From: Verrucomicrobiota bacterium
Lineage (GTDB): Bacteria > Verrucomicrobiota > Verrucomicrobiia > Chthoniobacterales > Xiphinematobacteraceae
Assembly: GCA_003176035.1 (NCBI GenBank)
Contig: PSRL01000013.1
Location: 1-9,569 of the forward strand
Length of the DNA stretch: 9,569 nt
Direction of reading: 5' to 3'
Part shown: positions 1 through 6,262 of the stretch, one piece after another
Position numbering within the stretch: position 1 is the stretch's first letter
Layout: every line of letters starts with the position of its first letter
Notes under the pieces: generated by a model
The model's database searches: none
Told to the model about the DNA's origin: nothing
The model's input: the letters and a program-made list of their open reading frames with translations, nothing else
Program-made: the position numbers and the translations under genes

Positions 1-94
1 CCACCTTCGCTGCCTCGGTAGCTGTGGGAAAACGCCGCCTAGGGGGCAAGACGACACGCTTGAGAGCGTCAGGAAGATTACGGGGCTCAGACAT
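1..94 (-). CDS. N-terminal fragment of an unidentified protein, cut by the window edge
   Basis: A reading frame opens leftwards at an ATG at 94-92 and stays open to base 1, giving about 31 residues beginning MSEPRNLPDALKR and including a basic PPRRRF stretch. It lies 75 bases downstream of rsmE on the same strand, so the two could be co-transcribed. Only a weak purine stretch (CCGGAAA) precedes the ATG. The LP-x-x-LKR-x-x-LP pattern followed by a T-rich segment faintly recalls the N-terminus of lipoyl synthase LipA, but the diagnostic cysteines would lie outside the window, so no function is assigned. Confidence 0.45.
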   Translation of the reverse strand, partial: MSEPRNLPDALKRVVLPPRRRFPTATEAAKV

Positions 95-169
95 ATGGTT
101 TCCGGCGGTTTTTGTAATAGTCTCTCCAAACATACATCACAAATCGCAGCGAATCCAAAAAATTGAGTT

Positions 170-919
170 CTAGGAACCATTCAGTTCGTGAGAGAGGATA
201 CTGAGGCAGTACAGCGCTGCGGTATCCGTACGAAGTATTATAGGTCCCAATGTAATCGGGTGACAACCGAGACTCTTAGCCAAAGCAAGCTCAGCCGGAG
301 TGAAATCGCCTTCCGGTCCCACAAGGATTGTCACTCGGCTTGGCAAAATCCCCTGTTCTCGTTCGTAGGCTGCAAGGACTTCTTTTAAGCGGCGGGCATC
401 CGGTTGAAGCGAGGCGATGAGGAGAAGATCCTGCGGCTCTAAGGATTCCAAGAAATTTTTCGGAGACGAAGGCAGCAGAATCCGTGGGACCCAATTTTGT
501 CCACATTGCTTGCAAGCCTCAATAGCGATATTTTCCCATTTGGACTGTTTTTTTACAGCTGTGTTCGAATCGATTTGAATTACGGTACGCTCGGAAAGCA
601 AGGGCGCTACGCAGGCCGCCCCCAGCTCCGCCGCTTTTTGGATAATCCAATCAAGGCTCTTTGCCTTTGGAATTGCTTGTGCAAGGGTGAGCTCTAGCGG
701 CACGCGCGGAGTGAGACTACGTAGAAGAGAATTCAATTCGACTTCACCTTTGCCAACGGCTTTAATAGTCGCTGTTGCTTCGCTCCCTTGACCATCAAAG
801 ACAACGAGCCGGTCGCCTTTTCGAAGTCTCAAAACGTCGAGACAGTGATGAGCTTCGGGTCCTTTTAAGACCGGGCTGTCTTGGAGAAAATCATTTGGCG
901 GTAAGAAAAAGCGGTGCAT
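170..919 (-). CDS. rsmE: 16S rRNA (uracil-1498-N3)-methyltransferase RsmE
   Basis: RsmE methylates N3 of U1498 in helix 44 of 16S rRNA, using S-adenosylmethionine, in assembled small ribosomal subunits. The 249-residue product has the family length. The N-terminal ~70 residues (MHRFFLPP, then EAHHCLDVLRLRKGD) match the PUA-like RNA-binding barrel. The rest fits the SPOUT knot domain: LAQAIPKAKSLDWIIQKAAELG at about 79-100 (family K-x-x-x-x-x-x-x-KA-ELG pattern), the SAM-site loop GPEGDF at 201-206, and the knot motif LRTDTAA at 229-235. The usual forms are GPEGGF and LRTETA, so Gly to Asp at 205 and Glu to Asp at 232 are mild departures. The start at 919 gives the canonical N-terminus; the upstream AAAAGAAC is at best a weak ribosome site. 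The gene begins 21 bases after the rfbD stop and is probably read from the same transcript. Confidence 0.95.
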   Translation of the reverse strand: MHRFFLPPNDFLQDSPVLKGPEAHHCLDVLRLRKGDRLVVFDGQGSEATATIKAVGKGEVELNSLLRSLTPRVPLELTLAQAIPKAKSLDWIIQKAAELGAACVAPLLSERTVIQIDSNTAVKKQSKWENIAIEACKQCGQNWVPRILLPSSPKNFLESLEPQDLLLIASLQPDARRLKEVLAAYEREQGILPSRVTILVGPEGDFTPAELALAKSLGCHPITLGPIILRTDTAALYCLSILSHELNGS

Positions 920-940
920 GTTCTTTTAATAGCAAAGTCA

Positions 941-1879
941 TCATCTGACTTCGAGTTCTTGATGTGCTTTAAAAATTCGTACGTATTCACGGACCGCATC
1001 TTTCCAGGAGCGAAGAGGCTGGCCCCAAAGGGCTGCAAATTTTCCCGTGGACATCGCGGTGTGGCACGGACGTTTCGCTTTGAAGGCTCTCACTTCATCC
1101 ATTTTTAACGGTAAAACCCTTCGTGCCTTTAGCGGCATCCCATACTCAAGTGCACAATCGATCGCGTGTTGACCATATTCCCGCCAGCTACAGGCTCCGG
1201 AATTGCAAAGATGGAATAGATTTCCCTTTATTTCGTTGCTGAGGAAGATCTTCATCCATTCGGCGAGATCGTGAGTGTAGGTGGGACAAGACGTTTTATC
1301 CGCCACCGCTTCGATTTGATCTTCTGTCAAAGCCCGTTGGAGAATTTGGTCGACAAAGCTAGGTTTATCCGGACCAAATACCCAAGAAACACGCAATGCG
1401 GTTTGGCCAGCTCGAAGCACTTCCATTTCGCCCTCTAATTTACTGCTGCCATAATGGCTGATAGGCTGTGCCGGATCTTCCTCGGTGAGCAGCTTCGGAT
1501 GTTTCCCATCAAAAACATAATCCGTACTAAAGTGGATGAAATGAATTCCGCGCGCAGAACAAATTCGGGCCATCAGTGCCGGAGATGAGGCATTTAGAAG
1601 AAAAGCCTCTTTGGGATCATTTTCGCAGTTATCGACGTTAGTGAGGCCAGTACAATTGATGACGAATTCGCAGGGAATCCTTGTTACCAGTTTTTCTACG
1701 TCCTGTAGCCGTGAAATATCGAGTTTCTCTCGGCAATAAGGCAGAATTTCTGCAACCGGTCTCCAGAGATGAGTCAGAGCCGCCCCCAAACGACCTTTAG
1801 AGCCAAGGATTGCTACGCGAGGCCGATCCTTGAAAACTGTCGGCTTCAACGGTTGGTCTTGATCAGTGGTTCCCACCAT
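941..1879 (-). CDS. rfbD: dTDP-4-dehydrorhamnose reductase (RmlD/RfbD family)
   Basis: This enzyme catalyses the last step of dTDP-L-rhamnose synthesis, NAD(P)H reduction of dTDP-4-dehydro-L-rhamnose in the cytoplasm. The 312-residue protein is an extended short-chain dehydrogenase. It has the Rossmann loop GSKGRLG at 26-32 (GxxGxxG), the TNVDNCE segment at about 80-86 typical of RmlD, STDYVFDG at 118-125, and the catalytic pair Tyr143 and Lys147 in YGSSK. Length is close to the E. coli enzyme (299), with about 20 extra N-terminal residues. The start at 1879 lies 34 bases inside the end of rfbB, which suggests translational coupling. A later non-ATG start near the rfbB stop is possible, because the first 20 residues are not conserved-looking. 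A related sugar-nucleotide reductase specificity cannot be excluded, but pairing with rfbB supports the rhamnose pathway. RmlA and RmlC are not in the window. Confidence 0.87.
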   Translation of the reverse strand: MVGTTDQDQPLKPTVFKDRPRVAILGSKGRLGAALTHLWRPVAEILPYCREKLDISRLQDVEKLVTRIPCEFVINCTGLTNVDNCENDPKEAFLLNASSPALMARICSARGIHFIHFSTDYVFDGKHPKLLTEEDPAQPISHYGSSKLEGEMEVLRAGQTALRVSWVFGPDKPSFVDQILQRALTEDQIEAVADKTSCPTYTHDLAEWMKIFLSNEIKGNLFHLCNSGACSWREYGQHAIDCALEYGMPLKARRVLPLKMDEVRAFKAKRPCHTAMSTGKFAALWGQPLRSWKDAVREYVRIFKAHQELEVR

Positions 1880-2829
1880 TCGCGATTTTCAATATACCAG
1901 GTGATTGTCTGCTCCAATCCTTGCGAAAATGTATGCAGTGGCTTCCAATCTAATTCGGACCGCAACCGAGAGGAGTCAATAGCGTAGCGACGATCATGTC
2001 CCAAACGATCTTCCACATATTCAATAAGCGATTCGGGTTTTTTTAGAATTTTCAGAATATTCCGAACAAGATCGATATTTTCCTCTTCGCAATCGGCTCC
2101 TATGTTGTAAACTGAGCCCGGTTTGCCTTCCAAAAGAACTGCCAGAATTGCTCGACAGTGATCTTCCACATGAATCCAGTCTCGAATGTTGCGCCCGTCA
2201 CCATAAATCGAGAGTGGCTCGTCGGAAAGAGCTCTGGTAATCATTAAGGGGATTAATTTTTCCGGGAACTGATAAGGCCCGTAGTTGTTAGAACAACGAG
2301 TGAGGAGAACTTCCTGACCAAAAGTTCGATAAGCGGCAAGCGCTAATAAATCTGCCCCCGCCTTGCTAGCGGAATAAGGTGAAGAGGGGGCTAAAGGGGA
2401 GTTTTCAGTAAAGCGGCCTTCCGAGCCCAAAGATCCGTACACTTCATCTGTCGAGACCTGCACGAAGCGCTTTACTCCGTGTCTCCGAGCGCTTTCGAGA
2501 AGAATTTCAGTACCTACTATGTTGGTGTGAATGAAGTTCAGCGGCGAATCAATGCTTCGATCGACGTGTGATTCCGCCGCAAAGTTTACAATGGCGTAAA
2601 ATTTGTGTTTAGTGAGTACGGCATCTATCGCTTCTTGGTTGGCAATGTCTACTTTAAAAAACTCGTACCGTTCTCCATTTTGTTCGGCTATGCCTTGCAA
2701 ATTGGATAAATTACCGGCGTATGTCAGGACATCGACATTGGTAATAAACTCAGGTTTATAGTGTTCCAAAATAAATCGGATGAAGTTGCTCCCAATGAAT
2801 CCACATCCGCCGGTAACCAGAATTCTCAT
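1846..2829 (-). CDS. rfbB: dTDP-glucose 4,6-dehydratase
   Basis: RfbB (RmlB) converts dTDP-glucose to dTDP-4-dehydro-6-deoxyglucose with tightly bound NAD+, the second step of dTDP-rhamnose and other dTDP-deoxysugar pathways. The 327-residue protein shows the NAD-binding GGCGFIG at 7-13, the AAESHVDRS signature at 84-92, the active-site STDEVYG at 126-132 (Thr127, Asp128, Glu129), and Tyr152/Lys156 in YSASK. Further on, RCSNNYGPYQFPEKLIP and GRNIRDWIHVEDH are near-diagnostic of this enzyme rather than of other epimerases. It is slightly shorter than the E. coli enzyme (about 360) but complete at both ends. The start at 2829 places MRILVTGG at the N-terminus as expected; no Shine-Dalgarno is visible. 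It is the first gene of the leftward block and is divergent from dnaX. Confidence 0.95.
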   Translation of the reverse strand: MRILVTGGCGFIGSNFIRFILEHYKPEFITNVDVLTYAGNLSNLQGIAEQNGERYEFFKVDIANQEAIDAVLTKHKFYAIVNFAAESHVDRSIDSPLNFIHTNIVGTEILLESARRHGVKRFVQVSTDEVYGSLGSEGRFTENSPLAPSSPYSASKAGADLLALAAYRTFGQEVLLTRCSNNYGPYQFPEKLIPLMITRALSDEPLSIYGDGRNIRDWIHVEDHCRAILAVLLEGKPGSVYNIGADCEEENIDLVRNILKILKKPESLIEYVEDRLGHDRRYAIDSSRLRSELDWKPLHTFSQGLEQTITWYIENREWWEPLIKTNR

Positions 2830-3071
2830 GGAGGCGTTTTTAGTAAATCAGCTGGTGAGATCAAGGTCATTTGTCCGGCAGCCTACCGGATTTCTTTAGT
2901 GGCAAAATAGAGCTTTTAAATTGCGATCGTGTTTTGCAGTCTACCTGCAGGTCAGTTTTGATTAGATTGCTATTCAGTGAGTTCCTCATTTTTTCTATAT
3001 CCTACCAACTTCATGGGTTTCTTTTAGAAACCGCCACTTGCAAATAGAGTTTTTTTTGAACTACAAGTCCG
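2830..3071. promoter_or_regulatory. Divergent intergenic region between rfbB and dnaX
   Basis: These 242 bases separate two genes read away from each other, so both promoters should lie here. No convincing -35/-10 pair stands out; TATATC at 2996-3001 is a weak -10 candidate for dnaX. Visible structure includes the palindrome ACCTGCAGGT (2943-2952), TCCGG/CCGGA arms at 2874-2878 and 2886-2890, and a 7-bp inverted repeat, GGTTTCT/AGAAACC, at 3016-3032. A run of eight T lies at 3050-3057 before the dnaX start. Assignment as regulatory rests on gene orientation. Confidence 0.4.
3016..3032 (+). repeat. Perfect inverted repeat upstream of dnaX
   Basis: GGTTTCT at 3016-3022 and AGAAACC at 3026-3032 are exact reverse complements around a TTT spacer, 39 bases before the dnaX start. 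It could be a hairpin in the dnaX leader or an operator half-site pair. It is not directly followed by a T-run, so a terminator reading is weak. Confidence 0.4.
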
Positions 3072-4889
3072 ATGAACTATCGAGTTTTTGCCCGTAAATA
3101 CCGTCCCCAAACCTTTGATGAGGTGATTGGGCAAGACTCTATTACAACCGTCCTGCGAAATGCTATCCGGTTCAACCGCCTTGCTCAGGCATATCTTTTT
3201 GTTGGGCCTCGCGGGATCGGGAAGACTTCAACGGCTCGAATTCTTGCCAAGGCGTTGAATTGCCAAAATGGAGCTCCGGCGGAACCCTGCGGAACTTGCG
3301 ATTCCTGCGTGGAAATTGCAGATAGCCGTTCACTAGATGTTTTGGAAATCGACGGTGCCAGTCACAATGGCGTGGAAAACATCCGCGAATTGCGCGAAAA
3401 TATCTCATTCTCTCCGCTTCGCGGCCCATTTAAAATCTACATCCTCGACGAGGTCCATATGCTTTCAGCCGGGGCATTTAATGCTTTGTTGAAGACGTTG
3501 GAGGAGCCCCCATCGCATGTAAAATTTATCTTTGCCACAACGGAAGTCCAAAAAGTGCCGGCGACTATTTCCAGCCGTTGCCAACGTTTTGATTTGAAGC
3601 GAATCCCCCCACGGCTCATAGCTTCCCATCTGCAACACATTGCTTCCAAAGAGCAAATCACCATTGAGGAAGGCGCTGCTCAGGCTCTTGCCAATGCTGC
3701 GGATGGAGCCTTGCGAGATGCCGAATCGATGCTCGATCAAACGGTGGCCTTCTGCGGTCAGCAGATCACTGAAGCAGATGTTTTAGCTCTCTTTGGTTTG
3801 ACGCCACGTCAGGTGGTAGCCGATTTGTCCGCATTAGTTTTTGAGAAAAAAACTTCGGACGCTTTGACCCTGATCGCCGATCAGGTAGCAAATGGACGGG
3901 ATTTAGGCCGTTTGCTGGGGGATTGGATTAGCTGGTTACGCGACCTTCTCATCCAACAATCGCGAGCCAACACTGCTGACTCTACAATTCAAACTCAAGC
4001 TGCATTCATCAATCAGAACAAGCTGTTGGAGTTGCTTGATCTATTGGCAGAAACCCAATCCCGCATGAAATGGGCTTCCGACCCTCAGTTGCAGATGGAC
4101 ATTGCCATCATAAGAGCCGCCCACTTATTAGAACGGGCAAGTCTGGATGATGTGTTAGCCGCGCTTTGTCTTTTAGGGGAATCCCACCAGAAGAAAATGT
4201 CGGGCTCCGCTCTTCCTTTGGTACCAGTGAGTGGCAGCCTTCCTTCCTCGCCTGAAATCTCCCCCGCAACTGGTGGGACGTTGCCTCTTCCTACTGTAAC
4301 GATTGCCCCTACAATTCCACGCAGCGATGACTTGCCACTTGCTCTTCCAACCAGAGCTTCCGGAGAAGCCCCTTCTCTCTCGGAAGAACCTCCTTCCCCA
4401 GAATCTTCTCCAGCTGAGGTCAAAAAACGAAAAAAAAGAAAGCCTGCTCCACAAGAGGCATCGCCTGACCTTTCTGCCGCCGCAATTTGGGAAACTGTTG
4501 CTCAAGACGTTGCTGATGAAAGCCCTGTGAAATTTGGCTGGGTAAAGGAGGCACACAATGCGGTTTTTGATGGAAACGATCTCCATGTGTGCCTTCCGAA
4601 TTCTTTCAAAGCACAATTTGAATCGAGCGTCTTCGGGAATATCCAAGCCTTGCTTGAAAAACAAATTTCGCAAAAGCGGGGTGTTGCAACGCATTTAAGA
4701 ATCGATTTTGTGGAAGCTATGCCTTCCTCATCTTTGCTTCCCTCACAAGATGCTTATTTAAATACCACTATGAATACTTCCTCTGCTTCAACGGCGGCTA
4801 TCGATCCCTTGAAGGACTTTAAAAATGATCCGCTGATTCATAAAGCGCTGGAAATTTTCAAAGGAACCATTCAAATCGTTTCGCCATGA
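3072..4889 (+). CDS. dnaX: DNA polymerase III subunits gamma and tau
   Basis: DnaX is the ATP-driven motor of the clamp loader that places the beta sliding clamp on primed DNA; the full-length tau form also ties polymerase cores and helicase together. The 605-residue product opens with the canonical MNYRVFARKYRPQTFDEVIGQ. It carries Walker A GPRGIGKT at 45-52, four zinc-ligand cysteines (64, 73, 76, 79), Walker B ILDEV at 124-128, and the SRC motif at 168-170. The clamp-loader collar follows to about 365. Residues ~370-465 form a Pro/Ser/Glu-rich linker that includes the basic patch KKRKKRK (451-457), then a tau-type C-terminal domain from about 470. The A-rich codons of the basic patch form a probable slippage site that would yield a shorter gamma-like product. 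The stop overlaps the ybaB start. The ATG has no clear Shine-Dalgarno, but the N-terminus fixes it. Confidence 0.97.
   Translation: MNYRVFARKYRPQTFDEVIGQDSITTVLRNAIRFNRLAQAYLFVGPRGIGKTSTARILAKALNCQNGAPAEPCGTCDSCVEIADSRSLDVLEIDGASHNGVENIRELRENISFSPLRGPFKIYILDEVHMLSAGAFNALLKTLEEPPSHVKFIFATTEVQKVPATISSRCQRFDLKRIPPRLIASHLQHIASKEQITIEEGAAQALANAADGALRDAESMLDQTVAFCGQQITEADVLALFGLTPRQVVADLSALVFEKKTSDALTLIADQVANGRDLGRLLGDWISWLRDLLIQQSRANTADSTIQTQAAFINQNKLLELLDLLAETQSRMKWASDPQLQMDIAIIRAAHLLERASLDDVLAALCLLGESHQKKMSGSALPLVPVSGSLPSSPEISPATGGTLPLPTVTIAPTIPRSDDLPLALPTRASGEAPSLSEEPPSPESSPAEVKKRKKRKPAPQEASPDLSAAAIWETVAQDVADESPVKFGWVKEAHNAVFDGNDLHVCLPNSFKAQFESSVFGNIQALLEKQISQKRGVATHLRIDFVEAMPSSSLLPSQDAYLNTTMNTSSASTAAIDPLKDFKNDPLIHKALEIFKGTIQIVSP
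4416..4468 (+). promoter_or_regulatory. Probable programmed -1 frameshift (or slippage) site in dnaX
   Basis: The heptamer A AAA AAA (4430-4436) sits in the dnaX frame as CGA-AAA-AAA, inside a run of eight A (4430-4437). A Shine-Dalgarno-like GAGGT at 4416-4420 ends nine bases before it. In the -1 frame ten codons follow before TGA at 4466-4468, giving a product of about 465 residues against 605. Short complementary segments follow (GCCT 4442-4445, AGGC 4456-4459, GCCT 4463-4466) and could make a small stem-loop. In E. coli dnaX an SD-like element, A AAA AAG and a hairpin do this job; in Thermus an A-run causes transcriptional slippage. A +1 shift would instead end at 4530. Function here is inferred from layout. 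Confidence 0.55.
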
Positions 4890-5203
4890 ATTTTGGAAAT
4901 CTTCTCAAAGAAGCCGAAAAAGCCAAAAAGCGTTTTAAAGAAACTCAGGAAAAGCTCAAAACTATCCTCGTCGAAGTCTCAGCCGGAGGAGGTATGGTTA
5001 AAATCACCTGTAATGCCGGCGGAGATTTTCTTTCGCTAAAAATTGACCGTAATTTAGTAGACCCCAACGATGTAGAGTCTTTGGAAGATGTCATTTTAGC
5101 CGCTTTAAAACAGGCCAGTGAGGAAGTGCGCAAGGCTGCCGAACAGGAAATGGGAAAAATTACCGCCGGATTAAAATTGCCCGGGTTCCCGGGTTTTAAC
5201 TAG
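4886..5203 (+). CDS. ybaB: YbaB/EbfC family nucleoid-associated protein
   Basis: Members of this family are small dimeric DNA-binding proteins that coat and bend the chromosome. The 105-residue product has the family architecture: a long N-terminal charged helix (MNFGNLLKEAEKAKKRFKET), a central beta segment around GGGMVKITCNAGGDFLSLKID, then LVDPNDVESLEDVILAALKQA, and a Gly/Pro-rich C-terminal tail ending LPGFPGFN. The ATG overlaps the dnaX stop as ATGA, which implies translational coupling. dnaX-ybaB adjacency is conserved across many bacteria, often with recR next, but recR is absent here. Confidence 0.94.
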   Translation: MNFGNLLKEAEKAKKRFKETQEKLKTILVEVSAGGGMVKITCNAGGDFLSLKIDRNLVDPNDVESLEDVILAALKQASEEVRKAAEQEMGKITAGLKLPGFPGFN

Positions 5204-5229
5204 ACCCTCTCCCAACTTAGCAAGGCCGG

Positions 5230-5545
5230 CGCGAGAAGCAGTTATGACATACGATCAGGAGCAAAGATGGTCACTGTATCCCCTGCGATACCTGATCAAC
5301 TTAAGCGACACCATCCTATGGCGGAGGGGCTCTCGTCCAGGGGATTGCTGCACTCTTAGAGTCCAGGCTGTGTTCCACAAATTAGTCAATACCATCGGAG
5401 GTATTACCTCGATGGTATTATCTCATTTGGCGCCTCGCCTGGCTCCAATTTTCTGGCAACGCTGGCCTTCCTAGGTTTTGGGAGAGGTTTTTAGTGCCTG
5501 CTGTTACGCATCCGACAGGAAGAATAAAGCCACTTTCAGAAGTTT
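5230..5545 (-). pseudogene. Possible decayed dihydroorotase (pyrC) remnant
   Basis: No intact gene lies between ybaB and the RlpA-like gene. On the minus strand, broken frames carry two motifs that fit dihydroorotase in the right order. FILPVGCVTAGTK (5528 to 5490) resembles the family's LPxGxxTxG segment, and GIAGDTVTIFAPDR (about 5289 to 5251) resembles the near-C-terminal GxDADVTIFDPDR segment of PyrC-type amidohydrolases. The two lie in different frames about 200 bases apart, with stops between and after them, whereas about 300 residues separate them in intact enzymes. A large internal deletion plus frameshifts would therefore be needed. In between, PPMVLTNLWNTAWTL weakly recalls the P-x-M-x-x-x-L-x-x-x-A stretch. 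The active-site HxH is not seen. The assignment is by eye and could be chance. Confidence 0.35.
5388..5419 (+). repeat. Strong hairpin in the ybaB/rlpA gap
   Basis: AATACCATCG (5388-5397) and CGATGGTATT (5410-5419) are perfect reverse complements. Inside them AGGTA (5399-5403) and TACCT (5405-5409) are also complementary, so the stem could extend to about 13-15 pairs with one bulged G and a tiny loop. It is followed by ATCTCATTTGG, not a T-run. It lies about 185 bases past the ybaB stop and could stabilise the 3' end of that transcript or be a repeat element. Confidence 0.6.
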
Positions 5546-5549
5546 CTCT

Positions 5550-5591
5550 TTTTTGTGTAACACCACCTAGTTTTTGCGTAATACAACCTAG
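5550..5591 (+). repeat. Two tandem 21-base repeats upstream of the RlpA-like gene
   Basis: Units 5550-5570 and 5571-5591 agree at 18 of 21 positions. Each begins TTTTTG and shares the core GTAAYACMACCTAG. The period of 21 bases equals two DNA turns, which would put both copies on the same face of the helix. They end 27 bases before the preferred ATG, where a regulator-binding site would be expected. A weaker similar stretch, CTAGGTTTTG, lies at 5471-5480. Confidence 0.55.
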
Positions 5592-5618
5592 TAAAAGTGG
5601 TTCATAGTGCCCCCACCT

Positions 5619-6104
5619 ATGAAACTGTTATCAAAAAGCGTCCTACAGTCGCTCTTAACTTTTTTATTAGTTACCTCCCTCTGCTCTTGTGCCAGCCGTT
5701 CCTATCAGGGTTACAAATATCGCCCCTATATGGTCCACGGCGTCCGATATCACCCGCTTTCTCCCCGGCAAGCATTGTCTTTTACAGAATACGGCACCGC
5801 CTCGCATTATTCCGAGGGCTGGTGGATTTTTCCTGGTAAGACCGCACTGGGAGAGCGATTTCACAGCTCTGCCATGGAGGGAGCTCACCGCACCCTCCCC
5901 CTACCATGTCGCATTCGAGTGACGAATCTTCGGAACGGCAGATCGGTGATCCTTCGAATCAACGACAGGGGGCCTTTCATTAGAGGAAGGATTTTGGATG
6001 TCACACCCACTGCCGCCAGAAAGCTCGGATTTTATCGCAGCGGACTTACGCGAGTCCGTATTAGGGTACTTAGCGTCGGAGACGGCCGCTATCGGATCCG
6101 TTAA
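5619..6104 (+). CDS. rlpA: RlpA-like septal-ring lipoprotein with double-psi beta-barrel domain
   Basis: RlpA proteins are outer-membrane lipoproteins; characterised members are lytic transglycosylases that cut peptidoglycan strands lacking stem peptides, often at the division site. From the ATG at 5619 the product is 161 residues. It has a lysine-containing N-terminus, a hydrophobic core (LLTFLLVTSL), and a lipobox-like LCSC with the acceptor at Cys24. The double-psi barrel runs from about 57 to 152: YGTASHY, KTALGERF, AHRTLPL, RVTNLRNGRSV, NDRGPF and GRILDVTPTAARKLG. His90 and Asp116 match the residues needed for catalysis in Pseudomonas RlpA. The C-terminal SPOR domain of E. coli RlpA is missing. 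A GTG at 5607 in the same frame, with AAGTGG just upstream, is an alternative start adding four residues. The -2 Cys in the lipobox is unusual. Confidence 0.86.
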   Translation: MKLLSKSVLQSLLTFLLVTSLCSCASRSYQGYKYRPYMVHGVRYHPLSPRQALSFTEYGTASHYSEGWWIFPGKTALGERFHSSAMEGAHRTLPLPCRIRVTNLRNGRSVILRINDRGPFIRGRILDVTPTAARKLGFYRSGLTRVRIRVLSVGDGRYRIR

Positions 6105-6262
6105 CGGGAATTTGGATAAGTAACGTGATAAACGATAGACGGTAATGATTATAAAAATATCTTAAATGTTATCAAGCTGTTGAATTATCTGATTTTTCTG
6201 TAAGATTACTTTTTGCAATTCGGTAAAAATCTTCTCCTATTGTTCTCTATTGTCGTCTCCCT

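Noticed and set aside
155..180. Intrinsic terminator after rsmE
   Set aside because: On the minus strand GTTC-CTA-GAAC is followed by six T, but the stem is only four pairs and same-strand sequence continues into another gene.
2874..2890. TCCGG/CCGGA hairpin followed by T-rich sequence as a terminator
   Set aside because: Only five pairs, and it lies between divergent genes where no transcript needs to end on that strand.
4173..4694. Long minus-strand open frame (173 codons) inside dnaX
   Set aside because: It is antisense to the well-supported dnaX frame, is rich in Arg, Ser, Phe and Trp, and has no recognisable motif.
5244..5474. Plus-strand open frame of 76 codons after ybaB
   Set aside because: It has no recognisable domain and no ribosome site, and it overlaps the stronger minus-strand remnant motifs and the hairpin.
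5204..5500. SRP RNA, tmRNA or RNase P RNA in the gap after ybaB
   Set aside because: None of the universal conserved segments (SRP domain IV, tmRNA ends, RNase P core) could be found on either strand, despite local hairpins.
6105..6262. Specific promoter boxes before the PLP-enzyme gene
   Set aside because: The stretch is AT-rich and a promoter is likely, but the TTGAAT/TAAGAT (spacing 15) and TTGCAA/TATTGT (spacing 19) pairs are too weak to call.
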